64,000 bases of DNA from Apricaphanius iberus (GCA_028564705.1 JAPXFQ010001135.1:186001-250000); one strand, 5' to 3'; shown: positions 34,549-45,224, counted from the stretch's first letter. Numbers and translations are program-made. The notes: generated by a model from the letters alone, not told the origin.

Positions 34549-35669
34549 TTCAATTCAATTTTCAATTCAGTTTATTTATATAGCGCCATTTCACAACAGA
34601 TGTTATCTCAACGCACTTTACAAAAAGAGTTATTACAATACAATGTTAAGTGTAGAAATTACAGAACCACAGAAGATTGCGTCGTGGAATTCTCAGCAAT
34701 CCCTCATACTGAGCAAGTATGCAGCGACAGTGGGAAGGAAAAACTCCCTTTTAACAGGAAGAAACCTCCGGCAGAACCAGACTCAGCACAAGCGGTTATC
34801 TGCCGCGACCGTCTGTGGCTTGGAGAATACATAACAGAGACACAGAAAGAGCAATAGAACTGATGCAGAAGTTTGTTGCAGGACGTGGAGAATTTTCCGT
34901 CACTGCAATGCCATCTTAGTCAGGGTCGTCAAGCAGGGCTAATCCGGAGCACCTACTATAATAGAAAACAGGTTAGTGCTTGAATTGACAGCACATCATG
35001 CAGTTGGGGAGAAGTAGGAGAGAAAGTAGGAACAGACCCTAATAATGTCCTCCAACAGCCTAGCCTAAAGCAGCATAGCTACTAACATTAACCTGTCTCC
35101 TAGCTACTAGGAGACCTGGCTACCAACACTCTGTCTGAGTCCTCCTGACCCGTGGACGGTGTAGGGCCGGTAACGGCCCCCGTCATGCCGGGGTCTTCTC
35201 GGAGTCGGGTTGTTTGAGAATGCAGCCCAAAGTGGGTGGTAAACTCCATCTAAGGCTAAATACCGGCACGAGACCGATAGTCGACAACTATCTTAAGGAA
35301 AAATAGACAGAACTGAGAGGACAGAGTTGAAGAGGGCGAGAAACGTTTAAGAGATAAACGGGTGGGGTCCGCACAGTCTGCCCGGGGGATTCAACCCGGC
35401 AGGTAATGGGCGGCCGCACTGTGCGGGAGGATCCCCTTGAGGGACCTCTCTCCGGCGCTGGCTGGCCCCTGTGGGGCACATTTCTTCCGCGGCGGTAAGC
35501 CGCGACCGGCTCCGGATCTTTACCTGGCTTACATTAATCTATCTCTACCTAGCTACTCTACCTCTTCCTATCTCTTCCTAACTTTTGACACTCTGCCTGA
35601 CTACTAACATTAACCTGTCTCTTCCTATCTACCTGTCTGACCTGACTCTAACTACCTATAAACATATCT
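34549..35669 (-). other. L2 3' UTR and tail
   Basis: On the minus strand it runs from the ORF2 stop through T/A/G-rich repeats, the 28S-derived block, the conserved fish L2 segment (ggaggtttcttcctgtta, gctgcatacttgctcagtat) and gagataacatctgttgtga to the terminal gaattgaatt repeats, which are the probable RT recognition end. A ~70-bp unit (cattaacctgtctcctagct... caacactctgtctga) recurs in diverged form at 35079-35140, 35528-35602 and 35600-35645, and the 28S block sits between the first two copies. Confidence 0.8.
35149..35520 (+). rRNA. 28S rRNA fragment (5' domain into D2), non-functional, inside L2
   Basis: The block 35221-35280 holds the universally conserved 28S words gcagcccaaagtgggtggta, aactccatctaaggctaaat and accggcacgagaccgatag in uninterrupted order. 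Upstream, cccgtggacggtgtagg and ggagtcgggttgtttg, and downstream gttgaagagggcgagaaacg, taaacgggtggggtccgcac, gattcaacccggc, tccggcgctggc and gcgaccggctccgg continue the gene to the edge of the D2 expansion. Variable parts are clearly diverged from canonical 28S (for example agtcgacaactatcttaagg where agtcaacaagtaccgtaagg is expected). The fragment is sense on the + strand, so it is antisense in the L2 transcript. It is not a working rRNA gene. Confidence 0.95.
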
Positions 35670-38504
35670 CTAACTGTAAGCTTTGTCAAAGAGGAAAGTT
35701 TTTAGCCTAGTTTTAAAGATAGACAAATTGTCTGCTTCACGAACCAACCCTGGGAGCCGGTTCCATAGGAGGGGAGCCTGATAGCTGAAAGATCTGCCAC
35801 CCATTCTACTTTTAGAAATCCTAGGAACTACCAGTAAACCTGCAGTCTGAGAGCGAAGGTCTCTGTTAGGAACATATGGAACAATCAGGTCTCTTATGTA
35901 TGATGGAGCTAGATTATTAAGGGCTTTATATGTCAGAAGGAGGATCTTGAATTCTATTCTAGATTTTACTGGGAGCCAGTGAAGAGAAGCTAAAACAGGG
36001 GAAATGTGATCTCTTCTTTTAATATTCATCAGAATCCTAGCAGCAGCATTTTGAACTAACTGTAGACTTTTAATTGTATTCTGTGGACTACCTGATAATA
36101 GACAGTTACAGTAATCCAGCCTTGAAGTAACAAATGCATGGACTAGTTTTTCAGCATCAGTCCTGGACAGGATGGTTCTAATTTTTGCAATATTCCTAAG
36201 GTGAAAAAAGGAAATCCTACAGACTTCTTTAATGTGAGTTCTAAATGACATATCTTGGTCAAAAATGACACCGAGGTTTTTTGCTTTATTACTGGAGGCT
36301 AATTTAATGCCGTCCAGGTGAAGGGGCTGACTAAGTAGTTTCTTTTTCAGAGCTTCTGGTCCAAAGACGACAACTTCTGTTTTATCAGAATTTAGAAGCA
36401 AGAAGTTTAGAGTCATCCAAGTTTTTATGTCTTCCAGACATGCCTGTAGTCTACCTAACTGATTGGATTCATCAGGATTAATGGATAGATATAGCTGTGT
36501 ATCATCTGCGTAACTATGGAATTTTATCCCATGCTGCCTAATTATTTTACCAATAGGAAGCATATATATAGTAAAGAGAATCGGCCCAAGCACTGAACCC
36601 TGTGGTACTCCGCAAGTAACTATTGAGGTTGAGGAAGATCTATTGTTTACCTGAACAAACTGAAATCTGTTAGACAAATAAGATTTAAACCAACCTAGTG
36701 CTGTTCCTATTATACCGACACTTTGAAGCCTTTCTATGAGAATATTGTGGTCAACAGTGTCAAAGGCAGCACTGAGATCTAACAGGACCAGAATGGTCAC
36801 CAGTCCATTGTCTGAGGCTATGAGAATATCATTAGTAACCTTCACCAGAGCTGTTTCAGTGCTGTGATGAGCTCTAAAGCCTGACTGAAACTTCTCAAAC
36901 AGCTCATTATTGTTTAAATGCTCACATATCTGGTGTGCAACTATTTTCTCAAGAATTTTAGATAAGAAGGGAAGATTAGATATCGGTCTATAGTTAATTA
37001 AGTCGTTTTGATCAAGAGAGGGTTTCTTAAGTAGAGGTTTAATTACAGCAATCTTAAACTCCTGTGGTACATATCCATTGACTAAGGATAGATTCATTAT
37101 ATTTAAAATTGGAGCAGCGATCAGAGGGAAAACTTCTTTTAAGAGTTTAGTTGGGATTGGGTCTAAAACGCAAGTTGAAGGTTTAGATGAAGCTAATAAT
37201 TTTAGTACATCACAAAGTTCGGCTGCATTAAAGCAGTTTAAGCATATATTAGGTTCCACCATTTTTGAGGCTGCCTCATTAACTAAGGAGGAAGCAAGCA
37301 TATTGGGAAGGTTCCCAATTATCTTATTCTTTATGGAGTCTATTTTATTTATAAAGAATTGCATGAAGTCGTCACTGCTTAGAGCTTGGGGAATGGTTGG
37401 CTCGATAGAGCTATGATCCTGTGTGAGTTTGGCAACTGTATTAAAAAGAAACCTAGGATTATTTTTATTCTCCTCGATTAAAGATGAATAATATGCTGTT
37501 CTAGCTGTGTGAAGGCTCTTTTTATATAGCAATAAACTATTTTTCCATATTAAAAAGGAATCATGTAAATGCGTGGAGCGCCATTTTCTCTCTAGTTTTC
37601 TAACATTCTGCTTTAGGGTACGTAGCTCTAAATTAAACCAGGGAGTTAATCTTCTATGGCTAGCCACCTTCCTTTTCAAGGGGGCAACTTTGTCTATTGC
37701 CCGACGCAGGGAGGAATTAACGCTATGAACTAAAATGTCAAGTTGTGAGGGGTCACGAGTTAAATCACTGTTTTCTGTTCTGCATTTATAAACTGAGGAA
37801 ATTAAAGTTGGAAGAGCTTCTTTAAAATTTGCTACAGCGTTGTCTGATAACGTTCTGGTATAATGAAGTTTTCTTTCAGGTTTGATATGATCCATTAGAG
37901 TAAGTTTAAAAGTGATAAGGAAATGATCAGACAGGATAGGGTTATGTGGAAAGACTGTTATTTCTTCACAGTCAATGCCATAAGTCAGCACAAGATCTAA
38001 AGTGTGGTGACAAGAATGTGTTGGTCCCTGCACATTTTGAGTAAAGCCTATTGAGTCTAGGATAGTGTTAAAAGCTGTATTTAGACTATCACTTTCATTA
38101 TCAACATGAATATTGAAGTCTCCGACTATAATGACTTTATCAGTGTTTAAAACTAAGTCAGATAGAAAATCTGAAATCTGATCTAAAAATTGAGAATAAG
38201 GTCCTGGTGGACGATATAAGACCACAAACAAAAGTGGCTTTACTGCTTTGTTATGTGTATGAGGAAAGCTAAAAACTAGATGCTCAAAGGAACTGTAATT
38301 ATTATTTTTTTGGAGATTAATTAGTAAATCGGAATGAAAGATAGTTGCTACTCCACCTCCTCGACCAGTACTTCGAGGGACACTAAAGTTTAAGTAGCTA
38401 GGGGGAGTTGACTCATTTATTGTGACATGGTCCTCTTCCTGCAACCATGTCTCTGCAAGACAAAACAAATCAATATTATTTTCACAAATTAAGTCATTTA
38501 CCAA
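35670..38504 (-). CDS. L2 ORF2: endonuclease-reverse transcriptase
   Basis: This 944-codon uninterrupted frame encodes the enzyme that nicks target DNA and copies the LINE RNA into it. Residues ~1-215 are an APE-type endonuclease with LAETWL (~18), GDFNIHVD (~127) and SDHFLITF (~190). Residues ~490-745 are the RT, with [11 protein letters not shown] (~575), [13 protein letters not shown] (~635) and YADDTQLYL (~665). The C-terminus ends [11 protein letters not shown]. The given start is a TTG. The frame stays open upstream through about 38700 (with a GLLNIRSL segment completing the endonuclease N-terminus) and overlaps the end of ORF1, so the true start is unknown and may depend on ORF1 translation. 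All catalytic boxes look intact, so the enzyme may be active. Confidence 0.93.
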   Translation of the reverse strand: MVNDLICENNIDLFCLAETWLQEEDHVTINESTPPSYLNFSVPRSTGRGGGVATIFHSDLLINLQKNNNYSSFEHLVFSFPHTHNKAVKPLLFVVLYRPPGPYSQFLDQISDFLSDLVLNTDKVIIVGDFNIHVDNESDSLNTAFNTILDSIGFTQNVQGPTHSCHHTLDLVLTYGIDCEEITVFPHNPILSDHFLITFKLTLMDHIKPERKLHYTRTLSDNAVANFKEALPTLISSVYKCRTENSDLTRDPSQLDILVHSVNSSLRRAIDKVAPLKRKVASHRRLTPWFNLELRTLKQNVRKLERKWRSTHLHDSFLIWKNSLLLYKKSLHTARTAYYSSLIEENKNNPRFLFNTVAKLTQDHSSIEPTIPQALSSDDFMQFFINKIDSIKNKIIGNLPNMLASSLVNEAASKMVEPNICLNCFNAAELCDVLKLLASSKPSTCVLDPIPTKLLKEVFPLIAAPILNIMNLSLVNGYVPQEFKIAVIKPLLKKPSLDQNDLINYRPISNLPFLSKILEKIVAHQICEHLNNNELFEKFQSGFRAHHSTETALVKVTNDILIASDNGLVTILVLLDLSAAFDTVDHNILIERLQSVGIIGTALGWFKSYLSNRFQFVQVNNRSSSTSIVTCGVPQGSVLGPILFTIYMLPIGKIIRQHGIKFHSYADDTQLYLSINPDESNQLGRLQACLEDIKTWMTLNFLLLNSDKTEVVVFGPEALKKKLLSQPLHLDGIKLASSNKAKNLGVIFDQDMSFRTHIKEVCRISFFHLRNIAKIRTILSRTDAEKLVHAFVTSRLDYCNCLLSGSPQNTIKSLQLVQNAAARILMNIKRRDHISPVLASLHWLPVKSRIEFKILLLTYKALNNLAPSYIRDLIVPYVPNRDLRSQTAGLLVVPRISKSRMGGRSFSYQAPLLWNRLPGLVREADNLSIFKTRLKTFLFDKAYS

Positions 38505-38744
38505 GAGTGTTTTTGAGGGGAGAGATCTTATGTTTAGTAAACCACATTTAATTGATTTGTTTTTATGTTCAGTCCGAGTTTTATTTATCTTTATGAGATT
38601 TTTATACTTTGCTCTAGTAGCATTAACTTTTAATTCATTAGTTTTGGGTAGTGGACGGGAAACTATCTCTATAGGGTAGTGGGTGGGTGGCAGTCCCTGT
38701 TCCTTGACCTGGACTCTGGGTTCCCTGAGCTGGACTCTGGGTTG

Positions 38745-39114
38745 TCACGGCTTTGGGGAACTAGAGATAACCCTATCAATGTTCCTGGAAAGAAGCGAAG
38801 CTCCGTCCTCGGTGGGATGGATGCCGTCTCTACGTAACAGTCCAGGTTTTCCCCAGAAGGCCCCCCAGTTATCAATGTAGCCCACATCGTTTTCTGGACA
38901 CCACCTTGACAACCAAAGGTGGAACGAAAGCATACGGCTGTACATGTCATCGCTAGTACGATCAGGCAGGGGACCAGAAAAAATTACAGAGTCAGACATC
39001 TTTTTGGCAGCCCTACACACCGAAGCTACGCTAATTTTAGTGACCTCCGACTGCCGTCGCCGGGTGTCATTGCCACCAGCATGGATAACGATCCTGCTAT
39101 ATATAGAATATATA
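38745..39114 (-). pseudogene. L2 ORF1, C-terminal part (SGNH/esterase-like)
   Basis: This is an open segment of about 120 codons, truncated at its 5' end by the insertion boundary. IHAGGNDTR corresponds to the G-x-N-D block and GIHPTEDGASLLSRN to the D-x-x-H block of SGNH hydrolases. The catalytic serine block that should come first is missing. Fish L2/CR1 ORF1 proteins are known to carry such esterase domains, with a proposed membrane or RNP role that is not settled. The frame ends at 38745, and ORF2 overlaps its last part in another frame. Confidence 0.8.
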
Positions 39115-39116
39115 TA

Positions 39117-41844
39117 TAGAAGGATGTACTACCTAGAAACAGATTGTGATGAAAATGATGTGTGCGATGTGAGTCATGATATTCAGACGTGGCACGAAAT
39201 CATGGGTCACTGTAACTGTGAAGACGTACTGCGGCTGCAGGATGTGACGGTTGGGATGCGCATTAAAGGTGCAAAGCGTAAGCCTGATAAAGAATGTGAT
39301 GTATGCATACAGGGAAAATTTACTCAAACAAGAAACAAAGCTCCAACTGAAAAGGTTAAGACACCGCTTGAGTTAGTGAACACAGATCTAGCGGGTCCTG
39401 TAAAAAATGAATCGATTGATGGTTTTAAGTACATGCAATCTTTTACAGATGTGTATACAGGGGCTGTTTTTGTTTACTTTCTGAAAGCGAAGAGTGATGC
39501 GGTCCAAGCTACTGAGAAGTTTCTAGCTGATGTAGCACCTTTCGGTAATGTAAAATGCATTCGGTCAGACAATGGAACTGAATTTACTAGTAAGGAGTTC
39601 CAGACATTACTGAGAAAGAACAAAATCCGGCATGAGATGTCCTGTCCTTACTCTCCACATCAGAATGGAGTAGCAGAGAGGGAAGGACGTACTCTTTTTG
39701 AGATGGCATGGTGTAAGCTTATTGATAGTGATTTGCCCAAGAGTCTTTTTGCACTACGCTATTCAAGAAGCAGCGTATACCAGAAACCGATGCTTTAACA
39801 AACATACGGGTACTACACCTTATACTGCACTGACGGGAAAAAGATGTGATCTAGCTAAGATGCAAAAGTTTGGATCAGTGTGTTATGCTTACCAGCAAGA
39901 TAGAGGTAAACTGGATCCCAGATGTGAAAAAGGGTTCTTTGTAGGACACGACAAGGGTAGTCCAGCTTCACTTGTTTACTATCCAAGTAAAGGGAAAGTA
40001 CAAAGGCACAGACTGGTGAAGTTCATCACAAAAACATCATGTGAGAGCGAGACTCAGACTCAGGAACTAGACCTGTACCCTTTAGAAGACTGTGAGGAAA
40101 GGGAGGAAATCCAAACTAGTACGCCCACATCTACTGAAGTACAGACTTCAGAAAATGATGCTGAGGAGCACAAACTTCGAGTAGTAAGTAGTACCCTTCC
40201 AGAGAACGTAAACCTCCAGGGTATTTGAGTGATTATACTCGGGGTGATAGTGATGGGGAAGATAGTACTCTCACTAGTATAGACTACTGCTACAGAATTG
40301 TCTGTGGTGTACCATTAACTTTTAAAGAGGCTATGTCATCAACAGAATCAGGAAAGTGGAAAAGAGCGATGGATGAGGAGATCCAATCCTTGGAAGAAAA
40401 CCAGACATTTACCTTAACTACGTTGCCAGAGGGCAGATAGACAGTGGGAGGTAGGTGGGTATATTCCATAAAGGAGGATAGTGATGGACACGAACAGTAC
40501 AAAGCCAGATTTGTGGCTAAAGGGTATAGCCAGAGAGCAGGAGTAGATTACGGAGAAACATTCTCACCTACGGCTAACCTGATTAGTGTTCGTGTCGTAA
40601 TGCAGAAAGCGGCTCAAGACAATTTGATTTTACACCAGATGGATGTAAAAACAGCTTATCTACATGCACCTATTGATCGGGATATTTACATGGATCAACC
40701 AGAAGGCTACGAGAAAGGTGGAGGGGAACTAGTGTGTAAGTTAGAGAAATCAATTTACGGCCTGAAACAGTCTGGGCGAAATTGGAATGAGATGCTTCAC
40801 ACGTGTTTGACAGGTAACGGTTTCAGACAGAACCCAGCGGACCATTGTGTTTACACAAAAGAGTCTAAGCAAGGTGGAAAAGTGATCATTGTTATCTGGG
40901 TGGATGATCTTATCCTTGCCGCTAGTAACATGAAAAGTCTAAAACAGGTGAAGATGTTACTTTCCACCAAGTTTAAGATGAAGGATCTAGGGAAGTTAAA
41001 ACACTTTCTGGGAATGGACTTTAGTCAGTCTGATGATTGTGTTTCAATGTCACAAGAAAGGTATGTTGAAAAGATTCTGACACGTTTTGATATGCAAGAA
41101 TGTAGAACAAGGGAAACACCATGTGACCAAAAGGTAAACCAGAATGAAGATGTGCCTAAGATGGCTGATGTCAAGAAGTACAGAGAGGCTGTCGGTAGCC
41201 TGATCTACTTAGCTACCTGTACAAGACCAGATTTATGTTTTGTGGTTAGCAAGCTATCACAACATTTTGCTGAACCTAAAGAGGAGCATTGGATTATGGT
41301 TAAACATGTTTTACGTTATCTCAGAGGTACAGCAGACAAACAACTTTGTTTCAGAAAAAGTTGTGAGAGTTTGGGCCTCCAGGCATACAGCGATGCAGAC
41401 TGGGGAGCAGACGCCGGTGATAGACGAAGTACCACAGGTTATTGTATGAACATGAGTAGAAACAGCTCATTGATCTCTTGGAAGACCAAGAAGCAAGCTA
41501 CTGTAGCGTTGTCTACATGTGAAGCCGAGTACATGGCACTTGCATTAACAATACAGGAGTGTGTTTACTTGGAGCAACTGTTGAAGGGTATCGATTCTCA
41601 TGTGTACACAAAAACAGTTGTTTATGAGGACAACCAGGGAACTATTGCACTTGTCAAAAATCCGGTGTGCAGACAAAGATGTAAACATGTGGATATAAAA
41701 TATCACTTCATCAGGTCAACCATAAGAGATGGGAAGATGTCACTTGTTTACTGCCCCACGGAAGAAATGGTTGCAGATGTCATGACAAAACCTGCCACCA
41801 AACTCAAGTTAACAAAGTTTGCAAAGGTGATGTTTGGTGTGTGA
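39117..41844 (+). pseudogene. copia pol, 3' part (integrase, RT, RNase H), broken
   Basis: After the L2, the pol frame continues with the zinc motif WHEIMGH...CDVC (39190-39306). The DD35E integrase follows, with catalytic residues at 39384, 39568 and 39676. A frameshift occurs near 39750 (gtctttttgcactacgc), a second between 40192 and 40203, and a TAG at 40438-40440 interrupts LPEGR/VGGRW. From 40441 the RT and RNase H run open to 41844. They include MDVKTAYLHAPI, the active site WVDDL (40907-40921, with W instead of the usual Y), SIYGLKQSG, and RNase H motifs AYSDADW, STCEAEYMAL, EDNQGTIAL and KHVDIKYHFIR. The three breaks abolish a full polyprotein. Each break is a single-base event. Confidence 0.92.
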
Positions 41845-41930
41845 AATGTTTGGTATCTGAATGCCATTTTTGTTTTTATTTGTTTTTGTTTATTTGACAA
41901 ATCGTGATGTACAGTATACAAGTCATCCAT

Positions 41931-41939
41931 AAGTGGGAG
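41931..41939 (+). promoter_or_regulatory. copia polypurine tract
   Basis: aagtgggag immediately precedes the 3' LTR, the standard position for priming plus-strand DNA synthesis. Confidence 0.75.
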
Positions 41940-42203
41940 TGTTGATATAAGTATGTCTGCTTGTAATCTGTGTATACCGAGAGCCACAAGGGGGGGGGCG
42001 CTGTGGCGTTGAATAAGGACATCATGCCCATATAAGGGGAATTTTTTTGTTTGCACTCTCTCTCTCTCTCTGTGCTTGACTGCAGAGGAGCAAGACGTGA
42101 TCTGTTCAGCCTGTTAAAATAAAGGTGATGCCAACAAGTGGCTGTTAAAAGAAGTCGTCAGTCATCATTCCGCTGCAAGTAATCAGAAGTTAACCTGCTA
42201 ACA
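41940..42203 (+). repeat. copia 3' LTR
   Basis: This is the partner of 32845-33108, also 264 bp, because a +1 G and +1 T are offset by a 2-bp shorter CA/CT run. Confidence 0.97.
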
Positions 42204-42877
42204 TATCCATAAAAATGTTATTTGTCAAAGCCACGCCACAGTCAACATAAAGTTCAGCTGTGCACTGGTCAGAGGAGGATTCTGAGAGACAGCCGCAGAT
42301 GCAGGGGAACGTCTAGCCCAAGTAATATTGTCCTTCTCATAGCTAACAAAAACAAAAAATAAAAGTCCTCATACTACCATGAAAACATAATGCCTGGTAC
42401 TGTTACACAACTATCAAATAAAACGTTATCTTACCGATCACAGAGAGCCTCCTCCCGTTTTTGGCATATTTTCTACTATAATTCATAACATACCGCACCT
42501 ACATAAATGTATACCAATCTAGCATGACAGCTAAAATAGCTAATGCAGCTTCAACTTCACTTCCTGTTTACAACCTGTTTACAAGCCGAGACAACGCTCG
42601 AAAAGTGCAAAAAGAGGGGAACATGCAGCAGGGGTGGAAGGTTGGATCCAGGAGCCAATCGTCCTGACCAGCCCTTTCAAGACAATTGGATGAGGTTTTT
42701 CCAAGATTTTATCCTTCAGAGGCAACTATGATTATTTGTTTTTTGAACAAAGTAGCTAATTTAGTAGTTGCTTGATCGGTATGTGAAGAGCATTTCTAGC
42801 ATAACTACAAAAAGTGTTTTAGAAAAAGAAATCACCTACCCGACCTTTAAGTTAAAACAAATTTTTGTACCAAAAGC
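42204..42877. other. right flank of the copia insertion
   Basis: No gene was seen. The end near 42825-42853 (gaaatcacctacccgaccttt) looks like the edge of a fish MITE, but the other end was not identified. Confidence 0.35.
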
Positions 42878-43330
42878 CGTTGCACTGGCAAGAAATCAGC
42901 CTGGATTTCTGACAACAGTATCCTGTGGAGTATAAAAGAAGCTCAGTCTCGGCCACACCTCCGTAGCGAGTTGGAGTTGGCAACTCATGAGCCATTGACC
43001 CGAAACAATACAGCTCAGGGCCACAAAATTCCTCCACAGGACCTTCCTCCCTTTCCCCTCTTTCTTCTGAAGAAGGTGGAGAGAAATAGTCCCCCTCTGA
43101 GGCAATGGAGCTCAAGTTGCTATTGCTCCGGCTTTATAACTTTCTGGCTGTCTGTGTGTGTCCTGCTACAAAAGTGCTGCACTGCATGCAGTCATGTTAA
43201 TCACAGTGCAGCCCAGCTCCCCTTCTTGCTGGTCCACCTGCCAACGCCTCATTTTGGTACATTTCTCAAACAGAAAATGTGGGCAGATATACTGTCAGAG
43301 GGGGTGAGTTACTCTGTAATATTTATGGGT
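42878..43330 (+). repeat. dispersed repeat X, copy 2 (uninterrupted)
   Basis: It is collinear with 14675-15670 minus the MITE there. The region corresponding to the MITE site reads ggcaactcatgagcc. Open frames here (up to 134 codons on + and 87 on -) carry no recognised domain and are not preserved between the two copies. Confidence 0.75.
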
Positions 43331-44225
43331 TGCAAACAAGGCAGGGGGGTTAAAAAAAAACCCTCAATAGCGTAATCTGCTTTGCTCAAACTATTTTGTA
43401 AAGAGTAAAAGTAATAAAAAGCTCATATTTGATTACACATTTCAGCTTTTATGTTTCTTTGATTAAAAAAGAGCCACCTTTAGGACTGGATTAAATAGTT
43501 TATTTTTCAAAAAGCATTTGTTCTACCATGCATTTAAATAGGCCAACATTAGTTCACAAGAAATAAGAACCAACAAACTGCAAACATTGATACCTGAAAC
43601 ACTTGAGGAATACTTTGCGACTGCTTAAACAATGCTGCGCGCAGAAGTGGCAAATCATGGCAGAGCATTTACTTCTGTGCAGAAACCCTGCCGTACTACC
43701 TCGCTGTGAAGGCTCAACCACTTTCAGTCACTCGAGGACAGACACAAAGAGCAGGCGCTTTTCAAAGGGCTCATTGTGGAGCCTGGTGAAATTATTCAAT
43801 TAGTGAATTTAGCACCTGATCTGGTTAGTCAGTAGCCCTGAGGACGCTACAGCTGCATTAGAGAGAGGGAGAGAGTTAGAGACATAAAAGATGCCGGGCC
43901 AGACGGTATAATATTCATTACTTTCCACTCCCCCCTGTTTTATGACAGCAAAATTACCCACTACACTGCACTGCAAAATATTACTTCTAATAACAGACAT
44001 AGCTCTTCACGGCCTGGGACATGAACTCAAAGGTTTGGCAAAAATTAATATTTAAAAACTGATTGCAGACTTTAGTATTGACAGTATTGAGTACTGATTC
44101 TGGTTAGTTGATAAAGACACATGGTGGGGAACTGCATGATGCAAAAAAAAACAAAAAAACACCTAATGAATTTAAATAATAATCTAAAATATTTTATTGA
44201 TTGGTGGGTAGTATCGTAGTATAAA
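43331..44225. other. unassigned sequence
   Basis: No gene or recognised repeat was seen. Confidence 0.4.
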
Positions 44226-44640
44226 ATGATCTCATAACTTTGTGAGTTTAAGGCCTACCGAGATCACATATTGCCGGAGAAATAGACCTTTCAAACAAGA
44301 CCAACTGCAGCTCTGTGGGCCAATGTATTGAGGAGTTATGAGCCAAAATGTACAGCAGCAGGTAACTTGAGGTTGCTCTTTAACAAAAAGCCAGACCACA
44401 AGTAAAAAGCTTCATAATTTGGTGAGATTAAGGCCCACTGAGATCATACTAATATTGCCCTCTTCTGGACAAAGAGATGTGACAAACAAGACCAACTGCA
44501 GCTCTCTAGGCCTATCTATTGATGAGTTATGATCCACAATGTACAGCAGCAGGTAACCGACATTGCTCTTAAGATAAAGCCCGACCACATGTAAAAAGCT
44601 TCATAACTTGGTGAGTTATGGTATAAGCTGTAAATGTTTT
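44226..44640. repeat. tandem repeat, ~180-190-bp unit, about 2.2 copies
   Basis: The word tcataactttgtgag (44232) recurs as tcataatttggtgag (~44411) and tcataacttggtgag (~44601). Within each unit aacaagaccaactgcagctct and tgtacagcagcaggtaac recur in the same order. Confidence 0.85.
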
Positions 44641-44759
44641 GGTGGTATAAAGGTTTATTAAGTAAAGTGTTGCACTTTGCTGCCCTATAACACATTTATT
44701 GCTATTGCAATGTCAATATTGATTCATTCATGTTCTTAATGCCCGTACTATATATGGTG

Positions 44760-44765
<6 letters not shown>

Positions 44766-44801
<36 letters not shown>
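44766..44801. repeat. (TA)n microsatellite
   Basis: About eighteen TA units. Confidence 0.95.
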
Positions 44802-44804
<3 letters not shown>

Positions 44805-45224
44805 GTTTCTATTGCTTTGCTGTACTGGCCTGCATCCATTGATATATTGTCTTCTGATTCTCTGACACTGGGTAACAGGTCCAAGAGGGAAAACCCAGAC
44901 ACGCATCTTCCCAGCAAAATTTCTAGCTCAGGGGTGTCCAAATGTTTTACGAGGTTTACCAAAATCGACAAGTGTAAACTAATCAGATGCAACAGTTTAT
45001 TTATCCTACATAACAATACAAAATAACTGTACAGTGAACCATTTTCTTTCTAGCTGCTCAGTAAGAATTTCAACATGCAGTATTTTAAGGATACAAAGTA
45101 GAAAATGGGTCCAACACAGGGTCTCAACCGTTTACTTTAATAAAATAAAAATGGTGCACACATAAAAAGAAACCTCAGATTACTTAAAAATTGAATGTTA
45201 AGTGGTTCCACACAACTACTTTAA
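44802..45224. other. unassigned; isolated hAT-like end at 44930
   Basis: caggggtgtccaaatgtttt near 44931 resembles a hAT-Charlie terminus, but no second end was found. No gene was seen. Confidence 0.35.

Larger units (their letters stand above)
34549..39116 (-). mobile_element. L2 (Maui-like) LINE nested in copia pol
   Basis: The minus-strand order is a partial ORF1 (esterase end), complete ORF2, a ~1.1-kb 3' UTR containing antisense 28S sequence, and a tail ending in aattg repeats. tagaa occurs at both edges (34544-34548 and 39117-39121), a 5-bp target duplication. The 5' end is truncated within ORF1, as usual for target-primed reverse transcription. Tails of the same family lie at 7343-7404 and 16186-16292. 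Because it sits within a recent copia copy, it is younger than that insertion, unless the composite itself was copied. Confidence 0.93.
32845..42203 (+). mobile_element. Ty1/copia LTR retrotransposon (fish type) with nested L2
   Basis: The order is 5' LTR, primer site, gag, CCHC zinc knuckles, DTGAS protease, GAG-pre-integrase zinc motif, DD35E integrase, RT, RNase H, polypurine tract, 3' LTR. Integrase before RT is diagnostic of copia rather than gypsy or retroviruses. The outer 9,359 bp contain a 4,568-bp LINE and one extra 5-bp duplication, leaving a typical copia length of about 4.8 kb. The LTRs differ only in repeat lengths, so the insertion is recent, yet pol has two frameshifts and a stop. 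Known fish copia elements (Zeco1, Olco1) fall, as I remember, in the aquatic GalEa clade. Membership here is inferred, not tested. The 5-bp target duplication is unclear (see findings). Confidence 0.95.

Noticed and set aside
35149..35520. A working 28S rRNA gene or rDNA array
   Set aside because: Only a ~370-bp diverged piece is present, with L2 sequence on both sides and no 18S, 5.8S or further 28S nearby.
37078..37416. 112-codon + strand frame
   Set aside because: It is a shadow of the L2 ORF2 on the opposite strand.
32845..42203. Endogenous retrovirus
   Set aside because: Integrase precedes RT, no envelope frame exists, and the primer site is of the copia half-tRNA type.
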